Assembly (NCBI GenBank): GCA_025267735.1 | Contig: CM046300.1 | Span: 30,823,322 to 30,887,321 of the forward strand | Length of the DNA stretch: 64,000 nt | Direction: 5' to 3' | Source of the DNA: Mactra quadrangularis | Taxonomy: Eukaryota > Mollusca > Bivalvia > Venerida > Mactridae | Shown: piece by piece, positions 22,160 through 30,098 of the stretch | Position numbering within the stretch: the stretch's first letter is position 1 | Layout of the letters: the number at the start of each line of letters is the position of its first letter | Position numbers and translations under genes: made by a program | Notes under the pieces: generated by a model | What the model saw: the letters and a program-made list of their open reading frames with translations, nothing else | Database searches by the model: none | What the model was told of the DNA's origin: nothing

Positions 22160-22175
22160 GGCCCTTTTCAGGGCC
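22160..22175 (+). terminator. Histone-type 3' stem-loop (SL3) with GAAGAAT box
   Basis: GGCCCTTTTCAGGGCC starts 14 nt after the stop at 22145, then ACACCA, then GAAGAAT at 22191-22197, about 15 nt past the stem. Confidence 0.72.
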
Positions 22176-22222
22176 ACACCATTTACTTACGAAGAATAAC
22201 AAACAACATTTATGTCAATATA

Positions 22223-22228
22223 TTTATT
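22223..22228 (-). terminator. Polyadenylation signal AATAAA for the zinc-knuckle gene
   Basis: On the minus strand AATAAA lies about 90 nt after the stop at 22317. Unlike its neighbours, this gene has no GGCCCTTTTCAGGGCC hairpin. Confidence 0.5.
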
Positions 22229-22316
22229 TTTAAAATATTACAAATCATTTCACTCACTGTGTTCTGTCACTGTGTACACTCACTACGTTCAGTCACTATG
22301 TTCACATAAGTCACAT

Positions 22317-22688
22317 TTAGTCCATGTTCTTTGCCCGTTTACGTTTCTTTTCTTTCTTTTTTTCCTCCGGCATCTCAGTGTTGATTTTCTCCGGCATTTC
22401 TATATCGATCCTGTTTTCCTCCGGCATGTCGATCACCAACTTATTCTCATTCACATCTTCTTCTCTTTTTTTCAATGGACAGTTGTTTATATAATGTCCT
22501 TTGTCATGACAGTAATAACATCCATCTGTGTACCTTGGTTGATTCATACAACTATTTGCATAATGTCCTTTTTCATGACAACGATAACATTCAATATGAC
22601 TTAAATCCTCAGTATCCAACTTAACAACAATGGCATGCACTTCAGCAAGTTTTTTCTTTAACTCGTAGATCAATGTACTCTGAGCCAT
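22317..22688 (-). CDS. Two-zinc-knuckle (CCHC) nucleocapsid-like protein
   Basis: 123 aa. Residues 34-47 and 57-70 are two perfect Cys-x2-Cys-x4-His-x4-Cys knuckles (CYRCHEKGHYANSC, CYYCHDKGHYINNC), the fold of retroviral nucleocapsid and of CNBP-type nucleic-acid-binding proteins. A short amphipathic helix precedes them. The tail carries MPEE/MPEK repeats and a basic KKKEKKRKRAK signal likely to direct it to the nucleus. The gene is divergent from the DNA polymerase and shares a compact two-TATA promoter. Inferred role: single-stranded nucleic-acid binding in replication, or RNA handling. CCHC proteins are not part of the Polinton core set. Confidence 0.85.
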   Translation of the reverse strand: MAQSTLIYELKKKLAEVHAIVVKLDTEDLSHIECYRCHEKGHYANSCMNQPRYTDGCYYCHDKGHYINNCPLKKREEDVNENKLVIDMPEENRIDIEMPEKINTEMPEEKKKEKKRKRAKNMD

Positions 22689-22742
22689 AATTGTTCACAG
22701 TTCGAAGACGTGTTTCGAAATGATCTGAGAGCTGAACATCTC

Positions 22743-22804
22743 TCCCTTTTATACACAACTGCTCGCCGTTGGGTATAAAAACGATCGTTGTTTCTACATT
22801 CAGT
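22743..22804. promoter_or_regulatory. Divergent TATA promoter (zinc-knuckle gene / DNA polymerase)
   Basis: On the minus strand TATAAAAGGG begins at 22753, with TCAG words about 25-30 nt downstream. On the plus strand GGTATAAAAACG (TATA at 22774-22780) is followed 28 nt later by a TCAGT initiator at 22800-22804. The two TATA boxes are only about 20 bp apart, facing away from each other. Confidence 0.75.
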
Positions 22805-22814
22805 CATCATAACC

Positions 22815-25800
22815 ATGTCTCACGAAGACGAGCAACCACCTCCTACCAAGAGATTAAAAACAGACAATGTACGTCAGTTCTATAATATACAACGGAGGTC
22901 GGAAAGAAAATCAAGAAAGTTTAGAACCAAGGCTCAAGTCTACGATGTCACACTACAACAGTATGATCAATCATATGAATTTACCAGTCGTTTATTCAAC
23001 GATATGATTGAACAACTCTATGACACATGTCAAGTGAAATCAACCGATCAAGTTCGATTCTCCATTCAACATCCAGAGCTAGATTTTGGTATTCATATAC
23101 CATTTAATCAAGCATCCAGCGTCATGGGAGAATCCTTATTAGAAGAAATCGAGAAAGTGGCACAGAGTAATCAAGCATTTAGAATTCATGATGGAGAAAC
23201 CCAGCTAGAAATAACACATATTGAGATGCCCCAAGGTTCTGGGAAGAGTGTACCATTTAAATCAGTAAATGTTAGTCATCTTATTCAAACCAAAAGAAGT
23301 ATTGTACGTATTGACAACAGCTCAGATGCTATGTGTTTGGCCAGATCTATTGTGGTCGGTCGATGTAAAGCGAACCAGACTTCAGCACCTGAATGGAAAA
23401 AACGATGGAATCTTCTTCGTCAATCCAAGAAAAATCTACAAACATTAGAAGCAAAAGCGTTATTGGATCAAGTTGGTATAGGAGTCCATCAACCCTGTGG
23501 TATAGAAGAATACAAGAAACTACAAGATCATTTGTACCCAGAGTATGTCATTAAAATACGTACACAACATGGAAGGGATCTATTATTCACACCTCCAGAA
23601 GTGACTAAAAAAAGCCGAGTGATACACATTTATCATCATGATAATCATTATGACTGTATTGTATCTATCACGGGATTCCTAGCAAAAAGTTATTTCTGTG
23701 AATATTGTGATGTAGGATATAGTAATCGTGAAGGTCATAAATGTGTACATATTTGTGCATGTTATTCACCCACTCCATGTAAAATAGGTAAACCTTATTA
23801 TTGTTCTGTCTGTCGTCGAATGTTCAACAGTAAACAATGTTTTGAGAATCATAAATCTACGCAAGGAAAACAAAAAAAGACCATATGTCAGTCTGTGTGT
23901 AAATGTAAAACATGTGGCCAGATTATTGTTGAAACAAAACGCAATCATCAATGTACAGGTACGAAAAAGTGTCGTTATTGTAAAACAACCGTTGGACCAG
24001 GTCATGAGTGTTTTATTCCAACGTATGAATCACCAGACAAGAAGCCAGCAAAAGTACCCTTTATCTTTTTTGATTTTGAATGTCGCTTTGATTCGGGTGA
24101 ACATATTCCAAATTTCTGTGTAGCTCAAAGAGCGTGTGGGAATTGTATGTGTCAGTCTGTTCAAGAACCCTGTGAAACATGTGATGGTGTCGAAGGAGCT
24201 CGTGAAATGGTGTTTCGCGGAGAAGATACTTTAAAACAGTTCTTTACATGGCTATTTCAATCAACCCACCGTGGATCAACAGTGATTGCTCATAATGCTG
24301 GTGGATATGATGTGCAGTTTATTCTACGACATGCTATTACACATGGAAGTGCCAAACCCGAGTTAATCATGAATGGGTCTAAAATTATTATGATGAAAAT
24401 ACATGGAGTGCGTTTGATTGACTCACTCAGTTTTCTGAGCATGCCCCTCTCTGCATTTCCAAAAACATTTGGATTGGATGAATTAGCTAAAGGATGGTTT
24501 CCATTCTATGCCAACAAGTTGGAGTTTCAAGATTATGTAGGACCCTATTTATCTTTGTACTACTATAGACCTAATAGTATGAAACCAGCTCAACGTGAAC
24601 AATTTCTGGCTTGGTACAATGAACAAAAAGACAAAGTGTTTGACTTTCAATTGGAAATGGAGAAATATTGTAGATCAGATGTTGACATTTTACGACGAGG
24701 GTGCGGAGAATTTCGTAAACAGTTATTAGAGAGTGATCAAATAGATCCATTCTTGGAAGCCACAACATTAGCACAAGTTTGTAATAAAGCATGGAGAAAA
24801 AACTCGATGCCAGAACTGAGTTTAGGTATTATTTCTGATGCTGGATATCCCAACAAAACGAAATATTCTATGAAAGGCGTGCGTTGGCTACAAATGATGG
24901 CTTTGACAGAAGGTATTCATATTCAACATGCCTTGAACCATCATGGTGAAGTCAAGATTGGGCCATATTATGTAGATGGATTTTGTAAAGATACGAATAC
25001 CGTGTATGAATTTATGGGATGTTGGTATCATGGATGCCCCGAGTGTTTTCCCAATAGAGATCTGATCAATCCGTATTCCTTGAAAACCATGGGTGAGTTG
25101 TATGCCCACACACAATTTCGTCTCAAAGAATTGAAAGATCAAGGCTACACATTAGAAGTGATGTGGGAATGTGAATTTGAGAAAAAATGTAAAGCAGACA
25201 AGGCCTATAAAACCAGAGTAGAACGATTTTATTTTGGTCAAGATCCTATCATCCCCCGTGAAGCTTTATTTGGAGGTCGCACCAATGCTGTCAAATTGTT
25301 TCATGAATGTGAAGAAGGTCAAGAAATAAAATATGTAGACATTTGCTCCTTGTATCCCTTTGTGAACAAGTATAGAGCTTATCCTATTGGTCATCCTACT
25401 ATATTAAGTCAAGAACAGATTGATCTCACTCAACTAGATCTCTACAAAGGACTGATTAAATGTTGTGTTTTACCCCCTCAAGATTTATGGATGCCAGTAC
25501 TTCCCATGCATTGTAATAAAAAGATGGTGTTTACATTATGTCGCACATGTGCTCAAGAGGTACAAGTGGGAAAGCCATGCACTCATACGATAAGGGAACG
25601 TAGTTTGTTTGGCACATGGACTCATGTTGAACTGGCTAAAGCTATAGAGTTGGGTTATCGTGTATTGAATGTGTATCATGTATGGCATTGGGAGGATTGG
25701 AGTTCAGATGTGTACCGTCGATACATAGACAAATACTTGAAAATAAAACAAGAAGCTAGTGGTTATCCAAGTGGTGTGACAACAGAAGCAGAACAAAACC

Positions 25801-26603
25801 AGTTTAAAGAAGACTACTATAAAGCAGAAGGTATTGTGTTAGAGCATGTAGAGAAAAACCCTGGAAAAAGAGCATTTGCTAAAACTATGCTCAATTGTTT
25901 ATGGGGTAAAAATGCCCAGAACAATATTCTACCTAAAACAGAGTATGTACACAAATTAGATCGGTTATATGAGATTTTGTCTGATCCTAGAAAGTCTGTT
26001 AAATATACAGAAACCTTTGATCATGATGAATTCATGTTAGTGAATTATACAGATGAAAACGATAAAGTAGAACCCCATTCTTCATCCAATCCTGTAGTGG
26101 CCTCGTATGTTACAGCCTATGCAAGATTAGAACTTTACAAAGTGCTTGAACCTTTAGGAAAAAGAGTCCTTTATTTTGACACGGACTCTTGCATGTTTAT
26201 TTATGATCCCAACGGGTACAATGTTCCTATCCACTCCAGTCGTTTAGGAATGTGGACCGATGAAGTGCCTCAAGGTCGTATTGTAAAATATGTAGCTTTA
26301 GGTCCAAAGAATTATGGTTATGAATATATAGAAAACGGAGAAGTGCATCAGACTTGCAAAGTCAAAGGTATCACTTTAGATTTCAATGCTTCACAGAAAG
26401 TCAATTTTAATTCCATGGTGGAATGTGTCAAAAATCGTGATCAGTATTCTACAGTCGTAGAGTATGAATCTAGAATAAAACGACATCGGGATCGTAAAGT
26501 CACCAGTGAGAAACAAACCAAGACATTTCGTTCGGTGTATACAAAACGTATCATCATTGACAATTACATGACGGTACCCTTTGGTTACAATTCATTGACA
26601 TGA
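22815..26603 (+). CDS. PolB: Protein-primed family B DNA polymerase (pPolB) with OTU-like and Cys-rich N-terminus
   Basis: 1,262 aa from the ATG at 22815 (AACCATG, just after the TCAGT initiator). It replicates the element, presumably from a protein primer at the TIRs. Exonuclease motifs: D420/E422 in FFDFEC, HNAGGYD at 493-499, YCRSD at 618-622. Polymerase motifs: DICSLYP at 842, KTMLNCLWGK at 1023 and DTDS at 1122-1125. All catalytic residues are present. The N-terminal 170 residues carry an NLS-like TKRLK. Residues 171-280 contain D-x-x-C (D171, C174) and DNHYD (H278), as in OTU cysteine proteases; this is an inference. Residues about 297-400 hold many Cys-x2-Cys/His pairs, likely zinc fingers. 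Its stop overlaps the next start in ATGATG. Confidence 0.97.
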   Translation: MSHEDEQPPPTKRLKTDNVRQFYNIQRRSERKSRKFRTKAQVYDVTLQQYDQSYEFTSRLFNDMIEQLYDTCQVKSTDQVRFSIQHPELDFGIHIPFNQASSVMGESLLEEIEKVAQSNQAFRIHDGETQLEITHIEMPQGSGKSVPFKSVNVSHLIQTKRSIVRIDNSSDAMCLARSIVVGRCKANQTSAPEWKKRWNLLRQSKKNLQTLEAKALLDQVGIGVHQPCGIEEYKKLQDHLYPEYVIKIRTQHGRDLLFTPPEVTKKSRVIHIYHHDNHYDCIVSITGFLAKSYFCEYCDVGYSNREGHKCVHICACYSPTPCKIGKPYYCSVCRRMFNSKQCFENHKSTQGKQKKTICQSVCKCKTCGQIIVETKRNHQCTGTKKCRYCKTTVGPGHECFIPTYESPDKKPAKVPFIFFDFECRFDSGEHIPNFCVAQRACGNCMCQSVQEPCETCDGVEGAREMVFRGEDTLKQFFTWLFQSTHRGSTVIAHNAGGYDVQFILRHAITHGSAKPELIMNGSKIIMMKIHGVRLIDSLSFLSMPLSAFPKTFGLDELAKGWFPFYANKLEFQDYVGPYLSLYYYRPNSMKPAQREQFLAWYNEQKDKVFDFQLEMEKYCRSDVDILRRGCGEFRKQLLESDQIDPFLEATTLAQVCNKAWRKNSMPELSLGIISDAGYPNKTKYSMKGVRWLQMMALTEGIHIQHALNHHGEVKIGPYYVDGFCKDTNTVYEFMGCWYHGCPECFPNRDLINPYSLKTMGELYAHTQFRLKELKDQGYTLEVMWECEFEKKCKADKAYKTRVERFYFGQDPIIPREALFGGRTNAVKLFHECEEGQEIKYVDICSLYPFVNKYRAYPIGHPTILSQEQIDLTQLDLYKGLIKCCVLPPQDLWMPVLPMHCNKKMVFTLCRTCAQEVQVGKPCTHTIRERSLFGTWTHVELAKAIELGYRVLNVYHVWHWEDWSSDVYRRYIDKYLKIKQEASGYPSGVTTEAEQNQFKEDYYKAEGIVLEHVEKNPGKRAFAKTMLNCLWGKNAQNNILPKTEYVHKLDRLYEILSDPRKSVKYTETFDHDEFMLVNYTDENDKVEPHSSSNPVVASYVTAYARLELYKVLEPLGKRVLYFDTDSCMFIYDPNGYNVPIHSSRLGMWTDEVPQGRIVKYVALGPKNYGYEYIENGEVHQTCKVKGITLDFNASQKVNFNSMVECVKNRDQYSTVVEYESRIKRHRDRKVTSEKQTKTFRSVYTKRIIIDNYMTVPFGYNSLT

Positions 26604-27205
26604 TGGACTTGATACCGTACTTACCGATTGAATTGAGAGAGAAAATTTATCGTTATGTGGTATGGGCCAATGCAAAACACTGGAAAACGGAATTGGTAAT
26701 AGCCTGGGCAAGTCACAATGCTTTGCATAGTTTACAAAATAAGGACTTTCGATTAGAATCTATGGTGTTGGATGTTTTGGGAAGAGATGATTTGACGATT
26801 CATCAAAGACAACCCGTGTTAAGAAAATTTAACATGGTGCAGCAAAAAGTGTATCATATGGTATCACGAATATGGGGTTTTAGTTTCACGGATGCGGCAA
26901 TGAAAGAAACTGAACTTTTAGCACATCGGTTTCATCAAAGTTGTGTTTTTGTGTGGTACTACTATCTGGACACAATTTATGGGATAAATATACATGGGTT
27001 CATGCTATTTCCATACGACGTTACGTTTGAACACGTATTTCTTATTCTTGGAGATCGAGCTCACATATATAAACAGGATTCTTTTGAATTGAGACAGTAC
27101 AGAGAAAATGTCGAGTGGGACACTTCTGATGTAGAATACACTGGTTTAGCGAGAGTCAACTCTTTTGCAGCAGGGAATTTGACTTTGTGGGAAAATGCGC
27201 AATAG
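26600..27205 (+). CDS. F-box-like accessory protein
   Basis: 201 aa, sharing ATGA with the polymerase stop. The N-terminus (LIPYLPIELREKIYRYVV, residues 4-21) resembles the first helices of an F-box, LPxELxxkI, and a second helix with NALHSL follows. F-box proteins bridge SKP1 to targets for ubiquitination, and several large DNA viruses encode them. The remaining 150 residues are helical and aromatic with no recognised substrate domain. Alternatively this may be a Polinton-specific protein with only a chance F-box likeness. It lies in an accessory block between replication and structural genes. Confidence 0.65.
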   Translation: MMDLIPYLPIELREKIYRYVVWANAKHWKTELVIAWASHNALHSLQNKDFRLESMVLDVLGRDDLTIHQRQPVLRKFNMVQQKVYHMVSRIWGFSFTDAAMKETELLAHRFHQSCVFVWYYYLDTIYGINIHGFMLFPYDVTFEHVFLILGDRAHIYKQDSFELRQYRENVEWDTSDVEYTGLARVNSFAAGNLTLWENAQ

Positions 27206-27443
27206 AATCATTACCAAAGCATTATTGCTAGCATGTCGTTTGAAAATACCAAAAGGTGTATATAATAGGGACTGGATTCAGCAGTTTATGAATTCTCCTT
27301 TGATGTTGGAAGAATTGGACATGGCACTTTTTGTGGTGAATCATATACATCATACTCATGTGTACGGAGTGAATTGGAAAGATATTGTTAATTTAGATTG
27401 TGTTTTAAATGCTCTTGAACAAAAATATTGTGTTCATTGTTGA
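27195..27443 (+). CDS. 82-aa accessory protein, unrecognised
   Basis: It overlaps the end of the preceding gene by 11 bp in another frame. The sequence is helical and moderately basic at the N-terminus, with HIHHTH in the middle and the C-terminus ALEQKYCVHC. The same last codons reappear as an orphan LELKYCVHC-stop frame after the CARD gene (about 27740-27772), so the 3' end of this gene was duplicated around the CARD gene. Function unknown. Confidence 0.55.
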   Translation: MRNRIITKALLLACRLKIPKGVYNRDWIQQFMNSPLMLEELDMALFVVNHIHHTHVYGVNWKDIVNLDCVLNALEQKYCVHC

Positions 27444-27772
27444 CATTTTAATTATGGATGAGATACATAAAAGAGCCATTAGAAAAAGTTGGACGTCTCT
27501 GATTCGTTCGCTAACATCAGAGCAAACTTTAAATATCATGGACTACCTCATGGAAAACAGTATTTTAACTATTGGTATGCGGGAAGAAATAGAGTGTGAA
27601 CGATCAAACTTCAGCAGAAACAGGAAATTATTTTACATTTTACAGAGGCGAGGACCTCGTGCTTTCGGAATATTCATAGAGGCTCTCCTACAAAACAAAC
27701 TAAACCATATCGCTGACATTCTTATGTCAAATATTAAATACTCTTGAACTCAAGTATTGTGTTCATTGTTGA
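27406..27772 (+). repeat. Direct repeats of 38 bp flanking the CARD gene
   Basis: 27406-27443 and 27735-27772 match at 34 of 38 positions; both end TATTGTGTTCATTGTTGA. They bracket the CARD open frame exactly. This pattern is expected if the gene arrived as a cassette, or if a local tandem duplication was replaced by foreign coding sequence. Confidence 0.75.
27454..27747 (+). CDS. CARD-only protein (death-fold)
   Basis: 97 aa from the ATG at 27454 (TTATGG), about the length of a single CARD. The second half carries the caspase-recruitment signature: SILTIGMREEIE (36-47), then KLFYILQRRGPRAF (58-71) and FIEALLQ. Established knowledge: CARD-only proteins compete for CARDs of caspases, adaptors and RIG-I-like or BIRC-type receptors, and so dampen apoptosis or inflammation. 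No enzyme or second domain is attached. It lies in the accessory block and is flanked by direct repeats. Inferred role: suppression of host cell death during element or virion replication. Family assignment rests on pattern recognition of the CARD core. Confidence 0.75.
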   Translation: MDEIHKRAIRKSWTSLIRSLTSEQTLNIMDYLMENSILTIGMREEIECERSNFSRNRKLFYILQRRGPRAFGIFIEALLQNKLNHIADILMSNIKYS

Positions 27773-27793
27773 AACAATTTCTAATGTGTAAAC

Positions 27794-27925
27794 ATGTTTG
27801 CTTTAATATTCACATTGTTATCGTGTGTGAACGATTTAGAGTTCTGGATAAACACTTATCAAATAAGACGGGAAGCTCGCGAAGTGATGGAACAATTGAA
27901 ACATGACTATGAATTGTTAGATTAA
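27794..27925 (+). CDS. 43-aa small ORF, unrecognised
   Basis: ATG at 27794 to TAA at 27923. It has a short hydrophobic N-terminus (FALIFTLLSCV), then a charged helix (RREAREVMEQLKHDY). The sequence has ordinary amino-acid composition and follows the CARD cassette before the AATAAA at 28025. It may be a genuine small membrane-associated or secreted peptide, or the tail of a degraded gene. Confidence 0.4.
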   Translation: MFALIFTLLSCVNDLEFWINTYQIRREAREVMEQLKHDYELLD

Positions 27926-28024
27926 ACTTTGTCATCGGTGTTTGTTATTTTATAAAAACTATTTATCACTGATGTTTATCATTGATGTTTTGTCATGTTG
28001 AAAACATGTTTTGAAAAATGTTTA

Positions 28025-28030
28025 AATAAA
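28025..28030 (+). terminator. Polyadenylation signal AATAAA ending the polymerase/accessory unit
   Basis: AATAAA lies 100 nt after the 43-aa ORF and 42 nt before the ATPase start, so transcription units may overlap slightly. The gap 27926-28071 holds no gene and no TATA box. Confidence 0.45.
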
Positions 28031-28071
28031 AATGTTTCTTTGACTCATGTGTTAGTTGTTCATGTACAGTC

Positions 28072-28719
28072 ATGGAAGAGAGTTTACTTTTTAAACATCC
28101 ATGCAATATTTTTATTTCGGGTCCTAGTGGCTCAGGAAAAACACAGTTTGTAAAAAAACTGTTGGAATACAAAACCGATTTATTTCATATAGTGCCAGAA
28201 CGTATTGTTTGGTGCTACAAAGAATGGCAGTCAGCTTATGCGCAGTTAAAAGAGCAAGAAACCCAGATTCAATTTATACAGGGTATTCCTGAGAATGATG
28301 AAGACATTGTGGATGATATAACCATCCCTCATTTGATTGTGTTTGATGACATGTTGGGAGAAAAAGATGAAGAAAAAATCAAATTATGGTTTACACGTAA
28401 AGGTCATCATCGCAATGCAAGTGTTATTTACATTACACAAAATTTATTTCAATCATCCAAAGCAAGTCGCACTTTGAGTTTAAATGCACATTACATGATC
28501 TTGTTTCAAAACACGAGAGATAAAGGTCAAATTAAAGTGTTAGCAAATCAGATTCAACTTCCTCATCTGATAGCAGCTTATCAAGATGCTGTATCAACAC
28601 CTCATGGATATTTACTGATTGATTTTCATCCTCATACCCCAGACACGTATCGGTTAAGAACTGATATATTTCATCATTGGTTAACAGGAGAAGATCGAGC
28701 TTCAGTTGTGTATATATAG
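28072..28719 (+). CDS. Genome-packaging ATPase (FtsK/HerA, A32-like)
   Basis: 215 aa. The P-loop GPSGSGKT is at residues 17-24 and Walker B LIVFDD at 88-93, with the sensor-like stretch YITQNLF after it. This is the order and length of the A32-type packaging ATPases of Polintons and nucleocytoplasmic large DNA viruses. It drives DNA into the capsid using ATP. First gene of the structural block; it contains no stop or frameshift. The next ATG is 34 nt after its stop. Confidence 0.95.
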   Translation: MEESLLFKHPCNIFISGPSGSGKTQFVKKLLEYKTDLFHIVPERIVWCYKEWQSAYAQLKEQETQIQFIQGIPENDEDIVDDITIPHLIVFDDMLGEKDEEKIKLWFTRKGHHRNASVIYITQNLFQSSKASRTLSLNAHYMILFQNTRDKGQIKVLANQIQLPHLIAAYQDAVSTPHGYLLIDFHPHTPDTYRLRTDIFHHWLTGEDRASVVYI

Positions 28720-28752
28720 GCTCACTTGAGGATCATTGACTCATTATCCATC

Positions 28753-29697
28753 ATGGAAGCTATAGCTCAGTCTCTTGTTCATTTGAGTCGGGAAAAGAAT
28801 CCTGACACCCGTGAACAATTATTACGTTCGGGGTTAAAGGAAATGGTAAAATGGTTTACACTTGCTGCACAAATTATTTTACAAAAGAAAGTACAACTTC
28901 CTAAACAAACTCTTAATTTCATGGAAAAACATCGTCATGAATTAGAGCAGTTACAAGATGATACCATTGATTTAGACACAAAACGTCAATTGATTTTAAA
29001 ACCAGGCGGGAGTGGATTTCTGGGTGGAGTGATGATACGCAGTTTATTACGATGGAATGGTCAAAAGACGATACGTAAATTTGGTCCTAAGAAAACAGCT
29101 AAAAGGACAACTGCGAAAAAGATCACTGCCAAGAAAACTACTAAAAAGACCACTGCCAAGAAAACTACTAAAAAGAAACCTGTGAAAAAGAAAATGACAC
29201 CGAAAACAACGGGATATATTGCTCATAAAACACCACCCTCAACCAGTAGTTCATCAAGACATACGCCAACAAGAAGTTTCAGTTCAACAAGAAGTTCAGT
29301 AAGTCATACGCCAACAAGAAGTTTCAGTTCATCAAGAAGTTCAGTAAGTCATACACCAACAAGAAACAGTTTTAATTCTACACCATCAAGAAGTTTTAGT
29401 TCAAGAAACAGTTCAAGAAACAGTTCGAGAAATAGTTCGAGAAATAGTTCAAGAAGTGAACCATCTACTTTGATAGCACGATTTTCACCTTTAACCCAAA
29501 CCATTGATACAGATATGGTGAAACAAGAATTAATGAGACAAGGATTAAGAAGAATGATGCCTACATCTGCTACACCTGTAGATGGCATGCAAGATTTAAT
29601 GCGAAGAGGAATACAACGTTTATTATCTCAGTCTCCTCCCAAAGATCCATCCACAGCAGAGGCTTTAAAAGCTTTAGAAATGTTATATAAGTCATGA
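28753..29697 (+). CDS. Basic Lys/Ser-rich virion core protein
   Basis: 314 aa from the ATG at 28753. Residues 1-90 are helical. FLGGVMIRSLLRW follows near 90-105. Then comes a histone H1-like tail of AKKTTKK-type repeats (about 108-150), and then Ser/Arg repeats (TPTRSFSSTRSS and SSRNSSRN, about 165-235). The C-terminus has two LMRxGIxRxL repeats. It probably neutralises and condenses packaged DNA, as basic core proteins of adenovirus-like virions do. The coding repeats are short-period and could expand. The stop shares ATGA with the next gene. Confidence 0.75.
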   Translation: MEAIAQSLVHLSREKNPDTREQLLRSGLKEMVKWFTLAAQIILQKKVQLPKQTLNFMEKHRHELEQLQDDTIDLDTKRQLILKPGGSGFLGGVMIRSLLRWNGQKTIRKFGPKKTAKRTTAKKITAKKTTKKTTAKKTTKKKPVKKKMTPKTTGYIAHKTPPSTSSSSRHTPTRSFSSTRSSVSHTPTRSFSSSRSSVSHTPTRNSFNSTPSRSFSSRNSSRNSSRNSSRNSSRSEPSTLIARFSPLTQTIDTDMVKQELMRQGLRRMMPTSATPVDGMQDLMRRGIQRLLSQSPPKDPSTAEALKALEMLYKS

Positions 29698-30098
29698 ACA
29701 ATACAGCACTTGATTTAGTTATCATCATGACACGAAAGCAACCACTTGTGAAAAAGTATGGGCATGTGATGCTAGGTTTAGCTCAAGCTCCAGAAGCCTA
29801 TCGAAAACAGATGATTCACCATGCACCTTCAGAACTGATCAATTGTATCTCAGAATGCTGTAGTAACATTTTAAAAGGGAATGTGACATTGACTCCAGCT
29901 CAAAAACGCAAGTTGAGGCCAAAGTGTCAACATCTCCGATTATTAGCAGACAAGAAAACATCTATTCAAAAGAAGAAACGTGTACTGAATCAAAAGGGAG
30001 GTATATTACCCTTGTTAGCATTAGCTCCTGTCATTGCAAAAGCAGTTGCTGCCGGTGCATTAAGTGGTGGAGTTGCTCAATTAGTCAAGAAATTATGA
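29694..30098 (+). CDS. Conserved Polinton virion protein with adenain-type QKGG site
   Basis: 134 aa, starting in ATGA of the previous stop. Positions about 45-95 form the helix-rich segment (ISECCSNILKGN, LTPAQKRKL, LLADKKTSIQ) commonly seen in animal Polintons. Then LNQKGG|I at 99-104 fits the xxGG|x cleavage consensus of adenovirus-type protease. It would release a 31-residue Ala/Leu/Val-rich amphipathic C-terminus (LALAPVIAKAVAAGALSGG) of the kind that disrupts membranes in adenovirus-like particles. Cleavage is inferred. The protease lies 5 kb downstream in the same cluster. Confidence 0.75.
   Translation: MNNTALDLVIIMTRKQPLVKKYGHVMLGLAQAPEAYRKQMIHHAPSELINCISECCSNILKGNVTLTPAQKRKLRPKCQHLRLLADKKTSIQKKKRVLNQKGGILPLLALAPVIAKAVAAGALSGGVAQLVKKL

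Noticed and set aside
29349..29588. Leu/Glu repeat frame on the minus strand
   Set aside because: Shadow of the Ser/Arg-Asn repeats in the core protein gene.
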